DNA of 49,123 nt from Microbacterium maritypicum MF109 (GTDB lineage: Bacteria > Actinomycetota > Actinomycetes > Actinomycetales > Microbacteriaceae). This document shows, piece by piece, positions 14,282-21,550 of this stretch (the stretch's first letter is position 1; each line of letters starts with the position of its first letter). The DNA lies in contig NZ_ATAO01000001.1 of assembly GCF_000455825.1 (NCBI RefSeq), positions 1 through 49,123 of the forward strand. Direction: 5' to 3'. A model generated the notes under the pieces. That model was not told where the DNA came from. It saw only the letters and a program-made list of their open reading frames with translations, and ran no database searches. Made by a program: the position numbers and the translations under genes.

Positions 14282-15759
14282 GCGTGGCTCCTCAGCACCG
14301 TCTGGTCGACCTTGCCGCGCGTCGTCATCGGAAGAGCCGGTACGAGATGGACGATCTCCGGCACGCAGTAGTACGGCAGTGCTTCACGTACATGGGCGAG
14401 CGCAGCCTCCACGTCGGCGTCCTCCGGAGTCACGAAAGCGACCAGCGCCGTGCGGTCGTCGGTGGGGAGGACGGCCGCGTGCTGCACGGAGTCCTCCCGC
14501 TCGAGCAGTGCGCTCACGGCGTCGGGTTCGACTCTGAAGCCCCGGATCTTGACCTGGTCGTCCGTGCGTCCGAGGTGCTCGAGATCTCCGTCCGCATTCC
14601 ATCGGGCGAGGTCGCGGGTGCGGAACATGAGACTGCCGTCGTCGGAGAACGGGTCGAGTCGGTAACGGTCGCGGGTCAGACGCGGGTTTCCCAGGTACCC
14701 GGCGGTGACCCCCGCTCCCCCGACCCACATCTCCCCGACCTCGCCGTCGGCGACCGGAGCGCCACCCTCATCCAGGATGTAGGCGGTCGTTCCCGGGATC
14801 GGCCGCCCGATCGGCGGATCCGCCTCATCGGGGGTGCACAGATGCATCGTGTTCACGATCGTGATCTCGGTAGGACCGCACGAGTTGTAGAAATCCGTCA
14901 CGGCAGCCCAGCGGTTGGCGAGGGCACGAGGGCACCGTTCCCCCGCGACGGCGACAGCGGTGAACCGGCCCAGCCGTCGCGGGTCGTGCGGGGTGAGGAT
15001 CGACGGGGTCGCGATCACGACGTCTGCGGCACGCAGAGCCTCGGCGAAGTCCCGTCCGCGGATGTGCAGCGTGGCACCGTGGGTGAGCGCGCCGAGGATC
15101 TCCCAGACCGCCATGTCGAAAGCGATGTTGAGGATCTGGGCGACCACGGTCCCGGGCTTCATGCCGAGCGCTCCGGGCCCTCCGAACAGGAAGTTCTCGA
15201 GGTTGCGGTGGGTCACCCGCACGCCGTTGGGCGTACCCGTCGTTCCGGACGTGAAGATGATCACGCATTCATCTCCGGCGCGTGGCGCGACGGTCCCCTG
15301 CGAAGAGGCATCCGCGTCCGCGGTGCGGGCGCGCTCGATCGGCACGACCAGGATGCCCGTCGCCGACGTCATGCGGTCCGCGAACCGCGCCTGGGTGAGC
15401 ACGACACGCATGCCCGTCACGGCGACCACATGCGCCATATGGACCTCGGTGGCGATTCGCGGATCCACGGGCACGTACGCCGCCCCGAGCCGCAGTGCGG
15501 CCACGATGGCGACCACCATCTCGAATCCGCGCTCCACGAAGATCCCGATCCGATCACCTCTCCCGACGCCTCTCCGTCGGAGATCCGCCGCCAGCATGCC
15601 GGACAGCTGATCGAGCTCTCCGTATGTCAGCTCCCGCCCTGCGTGCCGGGCCGCGACGGCCAGCGGTTGTTCGCACATCCACCGGCTGAGCATGTCGAGG
15701 ATCGTGCGGCGGGCGGACGGAGCGGACGGGGATACGACAGGAGGAGCAGGAGCGGACAC
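14266..15759 (-). CDS. Stand-alone NRPS-type adenylation enzyme
   Basis: A 497-residue amino-acid/carboxylate-activating enzyme with no carrier, condensation or reductase domain. The core motifs read as follows. A3 is FTSGTTGTPNG (169-179), with Asn where Lys is usual. A4 is FDMAVWEI, with the Asp (D215) that binds an amino-acid alpha-amine. A5 is NSCGPTE. A7 is FRTRDL instead of RTGDL. A8 is GRTDDQVKIRGFRVE, and A10 is TTRGKVDQ with catalytic K483. An amino-acid-type substrate is therefore likely. I chose GTG 15759, which has GAAAGG 8 nt upstream; the GTG at 15768 sits directly on that site. No phosphopantetheine acceptor is encoded nearby, so the adenylate may go to CoA, to a distant carrier or directly to the membrane oxidoreductase. 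Confidence 0.85.
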   Translation of the reverse strand: MSAPAPPVVSPSAPSARRTILDMLSRWMCEQPLAVAARHAGRELTYGELDQLSGMLAADLRRRGVGRGDRIGIFVERGFEMVVAIVAALRLGAAYVPVDPRIATEVHMAHVVAVTGMRVVLTQARFADRMTSATGILVVPIERARTADADASSQGTVAPRAGDECVIIFTSGTTGTPNGVRVTHRNLENFLFGGPGALGMKPGTVVAQILNIAFDMAVWEILGALTHGATLHIRGRDFAEALRAADVVIATPSILTPHDPRRLGRFTAVAVAGERCPRALANRWAAVTDFYNSCGPTEITIVNTMHLCTPDEADPPIGRPIPGTTAYILDEGGAPVADGEVGEMWVGGAGVTAGYLGNPRLTRDRYRLDPFSDDGSLMFRTRDLARWNADGDLEHLGRTDDQVKIRGFRVEPDAVSALLEREDSVQHAAVLPTDDRTALVAFVTPEDADVEAALAHVREALPYYCVPEIVHLVPALPMTTRGKVDQTVLRSHAWRAA

Positions 15760-15899
15760 GGGGAACACCTTTCGTTTCGGTGTGCCCAGTATTTTTCGAC
15801 CGACCTCCCACGACGGCGGGCAATCATTACAGAGCGTGATCAGTTCCCTGCGTATCCCCTGTCATCGCCGAAGGTCCCCCGGGTGAATTCGCGATGACG

Positions 15900-15998
15900 C
15901 CCGCGTTTCGCGGGTGCAGCACGGTTAGCCTGGCCTCGAGCGGGAGCCACCGCGGAGTGGCCTCCTGTCGTCAACGGCTGAGGGTGGTCGACTCAGCC
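15900..15998 (+). promoter_or_regulatory. Structured leader of the DUF1269 gene
   Basis: Three hairpins precede the gene: CCCGCG-TTT-CGCGGG (15900-15914), GCCAC/GTGGC with flanking pairs (15942-15965), and GGCTGAG/CTCAGCC with a 9-nt loop (15976-15998). AAGGGA follows as ribosome binding site. A GGGTGAATTC element lies upstream at 15881-15890. The 259-bp gap 15760-16018 also holds the promoter of the adenylation gene on the other strand, where I see no convincing boxes. Confidence 0.4.
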
Positions 15999-16018
15999 CT
16001 GAACAAGGGAACTCACCC

Positions 16019-16513
16019 ATGGCCGAACTGATCGTCATCTCCTTCGACTCCGAGCCCCAGGCGGAAGGCGCCTACGACGAGATCCTGTCGTTGCAGAACG
16101 ACCTGGTCGTCGAGCTCGCGGGCCTCGCGCTCGTGAAGGTCGACGAGAAGGGCAAGACCAAGGTCGAGTATCCGGGCGCTGCCGGCAACGTCGGTGTCGG
16201 AGCCGCAGGCGGTGCACTCTTCGGCATGCTCATCGGCCTCCTGTTCTTCGTGCCGATCGCCGGACTGCTCTTCGGCGGCCTCTTCGGCGCGCTGTTCGCC
16301 GGCCTCGACAAGACCGGGATCGATGCGGAGTTCCGCGACCGGGTGAAGAGCACGGTCTCCGCCGGCAAGTCCGCCGTCGTCGTATACGCGACGAAGATCA
16401 CCGAGGACAAGTTCGCCGCCGCGCTCGCGCCGTTCCACGGCACGGTCGTCCAGACCTCCCTCTCCGCCGAGGACGAGAAGGAGCTCATCCACGACCTCGG
16501 CGGCGCCCAGTAG
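16019..16513 (+). CDS. DUF1269 membrane protein
   Basis: A 164-residue member of the DUF1269 family. An N-terminal alpha/beta part (AELIVISFDSEPQAEGAYDEILSLQ) is followed by a glycine-rich double hydrophobic segment (about 60-96, with repeated GLLFGGLFG-type spacing that suits glycine-zipper membrane packing) and a C-terminal part with VVVYATKI. Function is unknown. Relatives are often found with stress and envelope genes, as here. AAGGGA lies 8 nt before the ATG. A long inverted repeat follows the stop and may end transcription before the sulfatase. Confidence 0.9.
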   Translation: MAELIVISFDSEPQAEGAYDEILSLQNDLVVELAGLALVKVDEKGKTKVEYPGAAGNVGVGAAGGALFGMLIGLLFFVPIAGLLFGGLFGALFAGLDKTGIDAEFRDRVKSTVSAGKSAVVVYATKITEDKFAAALAPFHGTVVQTSLSAEDEKELIHDLGGAQ

Positions 16514-16524
16514 TCGATCCACGC

Positions 16525-16575
16525 GGACACCGAGCACGACGGCCGGCTCCGCCCGACCCGCCGCGCTCGGTGTCC
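16525..16575 (+). terminator. 11-bp inverted repeat after the DUF1269 gene
   Basis: GGACACCGAGC (16525-16535) and GCTCGGTGTCC (16565-16575) are perfect complements with a 29-nt C/G-rich loop. There is no T-run, so it may be a Rho-assisted terminator or an operator arm pair for the sulfatase promoter. Confidence 0.4.
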
Positions 16576-16577
16576 AG

Positions 16578-16613
16578 CTCGCGATACACCCCCAGGTACT
16601 CGCGATACACCCC
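16578..16613 (+). repeat. Tandem 15-bp direct repeats at the sulfatase promoter
   Basis: CTCGCGATACACCCC occurs at 16578-16592 and again exactly at 16599-16613. The 21-bp period places both copies on the same DNA face, two turns apart. They end 23 bp before the sulfatase ATG. They look like paired binding sites of a transcription factor controlling the sulfatase. Confidence 0.6.
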
Positions 16614-16636
16614 ATGTATGAGAAGAAGGAACTTCC

Positions 16637-18991
16637 ATGACCGCGGAACTGCCCGGATCGATCCTGCCGCTTCCTGACCGTGAGTATCAGGGGCCCGTCG
16701 TCTTCGACGCGAAGAAGTCGGAGGCCGACTTCCCTCCCCTCGTCGCCAAGCGCCCGCCCAAGAGCGCACCGAACGTCCTGGTGATCCTCCTCGACGATGT
16801 GGGCTTCGGCGCGTCGAGCGCATTCGGCGGCCCGATCCACACGCCCACGGCCGAACGCCTCGGGAACGCCGGGCTGAAGTACACCCGATTCCACACGACC
16901 GCGCTGTGCTCCCCCACCCGTGCCGCGCTGCTCTCCGGACGCAACCACCACGCCGTCGGCATGGGCCACATCACCGAGACCGCGACCCCTTCCCCCGGCT
17001 ACCGTTCCACGCGTCCGAACTCTGCCGTCCCGCTGCCCGAGATCCTGCGCCAGAACGGCTACAACACCGCGCAGTTCGGAAAGTGCCACGAGGTGCCGGT
17101 GTGGGAGACAGGCCCCACGGGACCGTTCGACCACTGGCCTGCCTTCTCGGGCTTCGAGAGGTTCTACGGTTTCATCGGCGGTGAGACGAACCAATGGACG
17201 CCGGCCCTCGTCGACGGAGTCACCGCGGTCGAGCCGCCGACGGACGAGGGCTACCACCTCATGCCCGATCTGGCCGACAAGACCATCGACTACATCCGGC
17301 AGCAGAAGAGCCTGACGCCGGACAAGCCGTTCTTCATCTACTTCGCCCCGGGCGCGACGCACGCCCCGCATCACGTTCCGAAGGACTGGATCGCGAAGTA
17401 CAAGGGGGCCTTCGACCACGGCTGGGACGCGCAGCGCGAGCAGACCTTCGCGAAGCAGATCGAACTCGGCGTGATCGCGCCGGACTCGAAGCTCACGGAA
17501 CGCCCGGAGGGACTGCCGGCCTGGGACGACGTCCCGGACGAGCAGAAGCCGATCCTCGCGCACCAGATGGAGGTCTATGCGGCGTTCCTGGAGTACGCCG
17601 ACTTCCACACCGGTCGCGTCATCGACGCGCTCGAGGAGCAGGACATCCTCGACGAGACTCTCGTCTACTACATCATCGGCGACAACGGGGCGAGCGCGGA
17701 GGGCGGCATCAACGGTGCCTACATGCTGACGACCGCCTCCAACGGCGGCGGTCAGTTCGAGACCGTCGAGTTCTGGAACGAGCATCTCGACAAGGTCGGC
17801 GGTCCGGAGGCGTACAACCACTACTCCGTGGCGTGGGCGCACGCGATGTGCACGCCCTACCAGTGGACCAAGCAGGTGGCATCGCACTACGGCGGAACGC
17901 GCAACGGCACCATCGTCCACTGGCCGAGCGCGATCGAGGGATCCGGCGAGGTCCGGCACCAGTGGCACCACGTGATCGACCTCGCCCCGACCGTCCTGGA
18001 CGTCGCGGGCCTCGCCGAGCCGCACACGGTGAACGGGGTCACCCAGATTCCGATGCACGGCGTCTCGATGGCCTACAGCTTCAACGCCCCGGACGCCGAT
18101 GAACGACACGTCACACAGTATTTCGAGCTGATGGGCAACCGCGGCATCTACCACAAGGGCTGGACGGCGCAGACGAAGCACCGCACTCCGTGGGATGTCG
18201 TCTCGAAGGCTCCGGACTTCTCGGCCGACGTGTGGGAGCTGTACGACACCTCGGTCGACTGGACGCAGTCGGACAACCTGGCGTCCACACACCCGGAGAA
18301 GCTGGCAGAGATGCAGCAGATGTTCCTGATCGAGGCGGCTCGACACAACGTGTTCCCGCTCGACGACCGCGCGGCCGAGCGCATGAATCCCGCGATCGCC
18401 GGCAGGCCCACGCTGGTCACCGGCGACCGACTGCGGCTGTACCCGGGGATGATCCGTCTGGGAGAGAACGTCGCCCTGAATGTGAAGAACCGTTCGTACT
18501 CGGTGACGGCCCAGCTCACGGTGCCCGAGGACGGCGCAGTCGAAGGTGCCATCGTCGCCCAGGGCGGGCGCACCGGCGGGTGGTCGTTCTTCGCAGAAGA
18601 CGGCAAGCTCGGGTATCACTACAACTACTGCGGGCTGGTCCGCACGACCGTGCTGTCCGACACGACCATCGGCGGTGGCGATCACCTCGTGCGTGCGGAG
18701 TTCGCCTACGACGGCGGGGGGATCGGCAAGGGCGGCGAGGTCACGCTGTTCATCGACGGTGCCGCGGTCGGCTCCGGACGCGTGGAGCACACGCACCCGC
18801 TGTACTTCTCCTTCGACGAGGGCCTGGACACCGGCGAGGACACCGGAATGCCCGCCTACGAGGGATACAAGGAGTGGGGCGGCAAGTTCACCGGCACGAT
18901 CGATTGGGCAGAGGTCGCACTCGGCACCGACGATCACAACCACCTGGTCGACCCAGAGGAGCACTTGAACGCCGCGCTGCGGCATCAGTGA
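16637..18991 (+). CDS. Arylsulfatase-family enzyme (formylglycine type)
   Basis: A 784-residue sulfatase hydrolysing sulfate esters. The metal site starts with LLDDVGFG (D53, D54). The active-site motif CSPTRAALLSGR has C91, which must be oxidised to formylglycine. Further matches include GKCHEVP, FAPGATHAPHH and GDNGASAEGG. The catalytic part fits the AtsA family of roughly 530 residues. The extra 200 or so C-terminal residues (about 560-784) look like a beta-rich carbohydrate-binding or accessory domain. No signal peptide is visible, so it is probably cytoplasmic. AGAAGGAA precedes the ATG. No formylglycine-generating enzyme and no sulfatase regulator lies in the window. The two SulP permeases far downstream could in principle handle sulfate, but there is no direct link. 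Confidence 0.93.
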   Translation: MTAELPGSILPLPDREYQGPVVFDAKKSEADFPPLVAKRPPKSAPNVLVILLDDVGFGASSAFGGPIHTPTAERLGNAGLKYTRFHTTALCSPTRAALLSGRNHHAVGMGHITETATPSPGYRSTRPNSAVPLPEILRQNGYNTAQFGKCHEVPVWETGPTGPFDHWPAFSGFERFYGFIGGETNQWTPALVDGVTAVEPPTDEGYHLMPDLADKTIDYIRQQKSLTPDKPFFIYFAPGATHAPHHVPKDWIAKYKGAFDHGWDAQREQTFAKQIELGVIAPDSKLTERPEGLPAWDDVPDEQKPILAHQMEVYAAFLEYADFHTGRVIDALEEQDILDETLVYYIIGDNGASAEGGINGAYMLTTASNGGGQFETVEFWNEHLDKVGGPEAYNHYSVAWAHAMCTPYQWTKQVASHYGGTRNGTIVHWPSAIEGSGEVRHQWHHVIDLAPTVLDVAGLAEPHTVNGVTQIPMHGVSMAYSFNAPDADERHVTQYFELMGNRGIYHKGWTAQTKHRTPWDVVSKAPDFSADVWELYDTSVDWTQSDNLASTHPEKLAEMQQMFLIEAARHNVFPLDDRAAERMNPAIAGRPTLVTGDRLRLYPGMIRLGENVALNVKNRSYSVTAQLTVPEDGAVEGAIVAQGGRTGGWSFFAEDGKLGYHYNYCGLVRTTVLSDTTIGGGDHLVRAEFAYDGGGIGKGGEVTLFIDGAAVGSGRVEHTHPLYFSFDEGLDTGEDTGMPAYEGYKEWGGKFTGTIDWAEVALGTDDHNHLVDPEEHLNAALRHQ

Positions 18992-19011
18992 GTCGCGAGA
19001 ACCGTGCGCGG

Positions 19012-19041
19012 AAAGACCCCGTCCGGCTGGACGGGGTCTTT
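19012..19041. terminator. Bidirectional intrinsic terminator
   Basis: AAAGACCCCGTCC (19012-19024), loop GGCT, then GGACGGGGTCTTT (19029-19041), a perfect 13-bp stem with A- and T-runs on the two sides. It ends the sulfatase gene on plus and the copper operon on minus. Confidence 0.92.
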
Positions 19042-19054
19042 CTGCGTACGGGAA

Positions 19055-21199
19055 TCAGCGATCGAGGATGGCGCGGGTCGCGACGTCAGGCCGCAGATCG
19101 AGGCGCCGCAGCAGCTGCGCGTTGAGCGCGACGACGATGGTCGACAGCGACATCAGGATCGCCCCCACCGACATCGGCAGCACGAACCCGATCGGCGCGA
19201 GCACGCCGGCCGCGAGCGGCACCGAGAGCAGGTTGTACCCGGCGGCCCACCACAGATTCTGCTTCATCTTCCGATACGCGGCCCGCGAGAGTTCGATGAC
19301 CGAGAGAACAGAGCGCGGGTCATCGCTTGCGAGGATCACGCCGGCAGAGGCGATGGCGACGTCTGTGCCCGCCCCGATGGCGAGCCCCACGTCTGCCTGC
19401 GCCAGCGCGGGTGCGTCGTTGACGCCGTCGCCGACCATCGCCACCTTGCGCCCCTCGTGCTGCAGCTCCTGCACCTTCGCGGCTTTGTCCTCGGGGCGCA
19501 CCCCCGCGAAGAACCGGTCGATCCCCAGGTCGGCGGCGACTGTCTGCGCGACGGCCTCGGCATCACCCGTGATCATGACGACCTGCACACCGAGCGCATG
19601 CAGCGCGTCCACGGCTTCGCGGGATTCCGGACGTACCTCGTCGGCGAGCTTCAGCGCTCCGATCACTCGGCCGTCCTGGACGACGTGGAGGATGATTGCG
19701 CCGTCCTCCCGCCACTGCTCGGCGACGGCGAGCTCGTCCGCCTGCTCCTCCGTGAGCAGGTGCGGGCCGCCGACGCGCACGGTCGATCCCTCGACGGTAG
19801 CCGTGACCCCGACAGCAGGCGACGACGTGAAGTCGCGGCTCTGCGGCACCGAGAGGCTCCTCTCGGTGGCGGCGCGGACGATCGCCTTCGCGAGCGGGTG
19901 CTCACTGTCGGCTTCCGCAGCGGCGGCGAGCGCCAGCACGCGATCGGCGTCATGCTCGCCCGCGACCGACACCTCCGACACGACGGGCTCGCCCTTGGTG
20001 AGGGTTCCGGTCTTGTCGAACAGCACGGTGTCGACGGTTCGCATACTCTCCAGGGCGAGGCGATCCTTCACGAGGACTCCACCCCGGGCGGCGCGCTCGG
20101 TCGCGATCGACACGACGAGCGGGATCGCCAGACCCAGCGCATGCGGGCAGGCGATCACGAGCACGGTGATCGTGCGGATGACGGCCGCGTCGGGGAATCC
20201 GACGAGAGTCCACACGATCGCGGTGATCGCCGCGGATCCCAGAGCGAACCAGAACAGCCACCCCGCTGCGGTATCCGCGAGGCGCTGAGCTCGCGAAGAC
20301 GAGCTCTGCGCCTCGGTCACCAGGCGCTGAATTCCAGCGAGGGTGGTGTCGTCTCCGGTCGCAGTGATCTCCACCCGGAGCCCGGAGTCCGTGGCGACGG
20401 TGCCGGCGGTGACCTGGTCTCCCGCACCGCGTGCGACCGTGCGGGACTCCCCCGTCACCATCGACTCGTCCATCGACGCGCGTCCGTCGACGATGCGCCC
20501 GTCGGCCGGAACGCTTCCGCCAGGGCGAACGACGACGATGTCGCCGACGGCCAGATCTGCGGGTGAGACGATCACGACCTGACCGTCCTCCACACGCTCG
20601 GCCTCGTCCGGCAGGAGAGCGGCGAGCGAGTCGAGCGCAGAGGTGGTCTGCGCGAGCGAGCGCATCTCGATCCAGTGCCCGAGCAACATGATCACGATGA
20701 GGAGGGCCAGCTCCCACCAGAAGTCGAGCTCGTGATGGAGGATGCCGAGACTCGCCCCCCACGATGCGAGGAAGGCCACGGTGATCGCCAGGCCGATGAG
20801 CAGCATCATGCCGGGCTTGCGCGCGCGGATCTCGCTGACGGCGCCCACGAGGAAGGGCTTGCCTCCCCACACGTACATCACGGTTCCCAGCACGGGCGAG
20901 ACCCACATCAGCCCGGGGAGGTCGGGAAGGGGGTAGCCGAGGATCATCGCGAACATCCCCGACAACGCGACGGTGGGGACGGCAAGCGCGAGCATGATCC
21001 AGAACAGCCGCCGGAACTGGCCGACGTGGTCGGCGTGCCCTCCGTGTCCGCCGTGTCCGCCGTGTCCGCCGTGTCCCCCGTGGGCGCCGTGGGCGTCGTG
21101 TCCCCCGTGGGCGTCGTGTCCCCCATGCATATGGTCGGAGTCGTTCGACTCGTGGTGCGGGGCGCCGGGTGCGGTGCTGTCGTGGTGCGGAGCGCTCAT
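19055..21199 (-). CDS. copB: CPH-type copper ATPase (CopB-like)
   Basis: A 714-residue P1B-3 ATPase for copper export. The N-terminus (residues 5-58) holds 17 His; from H25 to H58 every third residue is His, with Gly/Asp/Ala between. The transport motif is CPH (351-353) in VIACPHALGLAIP. TGES is at 249-252, FDKTGTLTKG follows the CPH helix, and SEHPLAKAI and GDGVNDAPAL are intact. CPH with a His-rich tail is typical of Cu(II)- or Ag-handling CopB enzymes. I chose ATG 21199, preceded by GGAGAGGG; the longer frame runs through a large hairpin. It is last in the copper operon, separated from the YHS gene by that hairpin. Confidence 0.93.
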   Translation of the reverse strand: MSAPHHDSTAPGAPHHESNDSDHMHGGHDAHGGHDAHGAHGGHGGHGGHGGHGGHADHVGQFRRLFWIMLALAVPTVALSGMFAMILGYPLPDLPGLMWVSPVLGTVMYVWGGKPFLVGAVSEIRARKPGMMLLIGLAITVAFLASWGASLGILHHELDFWWELALLIVIMLLGHWIEMRSLAQTTSALDSLAALLPDEAERVEDGQVVIVSPADLAVGDIVVVRPGGSVPADGRIVDGRASMDESMVTGESRTVARGAGDQVTAGTVATDSGLRVEITATGDDTTLAGIQRLVTEAQSSSSRAQRLADTAAGWLFWFALGSAAITAIVWTLVGFPDAAVIRTITVLVIACPHALGLAIPLVVSIATERAARGGVLVKDRLALESMRTVDTVLFDKTGTLTKGEPVVSEVSVAGEHDADRVLALAAAAEADSEHPLAKAIVRAATERSLSVPQSRDFTSSPAVGVTATVEGSTVRVGGPHLLTEEQADELAVAEQWREDGAIILHVVQDGRVIGALKLADEVRPESREAVDALHALGVQVVMITGDAEAVAQTVAADLGIDRFFAGVRPEDKAAKVQELQHEGRKVAMVGDGVNDAPALAQADVGLAIGAGTDVAIASAGVILASDDPRSVLSVIELSRAAYRKMKQNLWWAAGYNLLSVPLAAGVLAPIGFVLPMSVGAILMSLSTIVVALNAQLLRRLDLRPDVATRAILDR
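21026..21127 (-). repeat. 9-bp-period repeat encoding a His-Gly-Gly tract
   Basis: Codons 25-58 of the CPH ATPase form an imperfect 9-bp tandem array (plus-strand unit CCGTGTCCG or a variant). They keep His at every third residue for twelve consecutive positions. Such arrays can expand or contract in frame. Confidence 0.8.
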
Positions 21200-21226
21200 T
21201 ACCCTCTCCTCCTCGGAAAGACGATT

Positions 21227-21261
21227 CCCGTGCGGGGCCGCGTGGTGCGGCCCCGCACGGG
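21227..21261 (-). promoter_or_regulatory. 15-bp perfect hairpin between YHS gene and copB
   Basis: CCCGTGCGGGGCCGC (21227-21241) and its exact complement (21247-21261) enclose a 5-nt loop. It lies 8 nt after the YHS stop and 27 nt before copB. Without a T-run it is more likely an mRNA-processing, stabilising or attenuating element than a simple terminator, but a terminator is possible. Confidence 0.7.
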
Positions 21262-21269
21262 TGAAACGG

Positions 21270-21530
21270 TCAGGCTGCGGCGACGTACTTCGCCGGGTCG
21301 GCGTCGAACGCCGGCCCGCATCCTGCGCAGCAGAAGTAGTAGCGGGTGCCCTCGTAGTCACGGAACAGGCCGGCGGCCTCGGCATCCGCGACGACGACCG
21401 CGCTGCCGACCATCACCGGGCACTCTGCCATGGCGCCGGAGGGCGACGCCAGCAGATCCTTTCGACCTTCGGCGGAGACCGCACCGTTGCTGGTGACGCT
21501 GCAGCAGGATCCTGCGGGGGAATCGGACAT
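21270..21530 (-). CDS. Small YHS-domain metal-binding protein
   Basis: An 86-residue protein with a YHS-type domain: AECPVMVGSAVVVADAEAAGLFRDYEGTRYYFCCAGCGPAFDADPAKY. The Cys of CPVMVG and the CCAGC cluster resemble the metal-binding Cys of YHS/TRASH domains. Another Cys pair (SCCSV) sits near the N-terminus. It probably binds copper, as a chaperone or sensor for the two flanking ATPases. AGGAG lies 7 nt before the ATG, and only 20 bp separate it from copA, so it is cotranslated with it. Confidence 0.85.
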   Translation of the reverse strand: MSDSPAGSCCSVTSNGAVSAEGRKDLLASPSGAMAECPVMVGSAVVVADAEAAGLFRDYEGTRYYFCCAGCGPAFDADPAKYVAAA

Positions 21531-21550
21531 GAGATGCTCCTCTTTCGGTT

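Noticed and set aside
14266..15759. Full non-ribosomal peptide synthetase cluster
   Set aside because: No carrier, condensation or thioesterase domain is encoded nearby; only a lone adenylation enzyme.
16637..18991. Sulfatase and SulP permeases as one sulfate-scavenging system
   Set aside because: They are more than 15 kb apart with unrelated promoters and no shared motif.
21026..21127. CRISPR-like or minisatellite array
   Set aside because: The 9-bp period is in frame, encodes the His tail of CopB and has no spacers.
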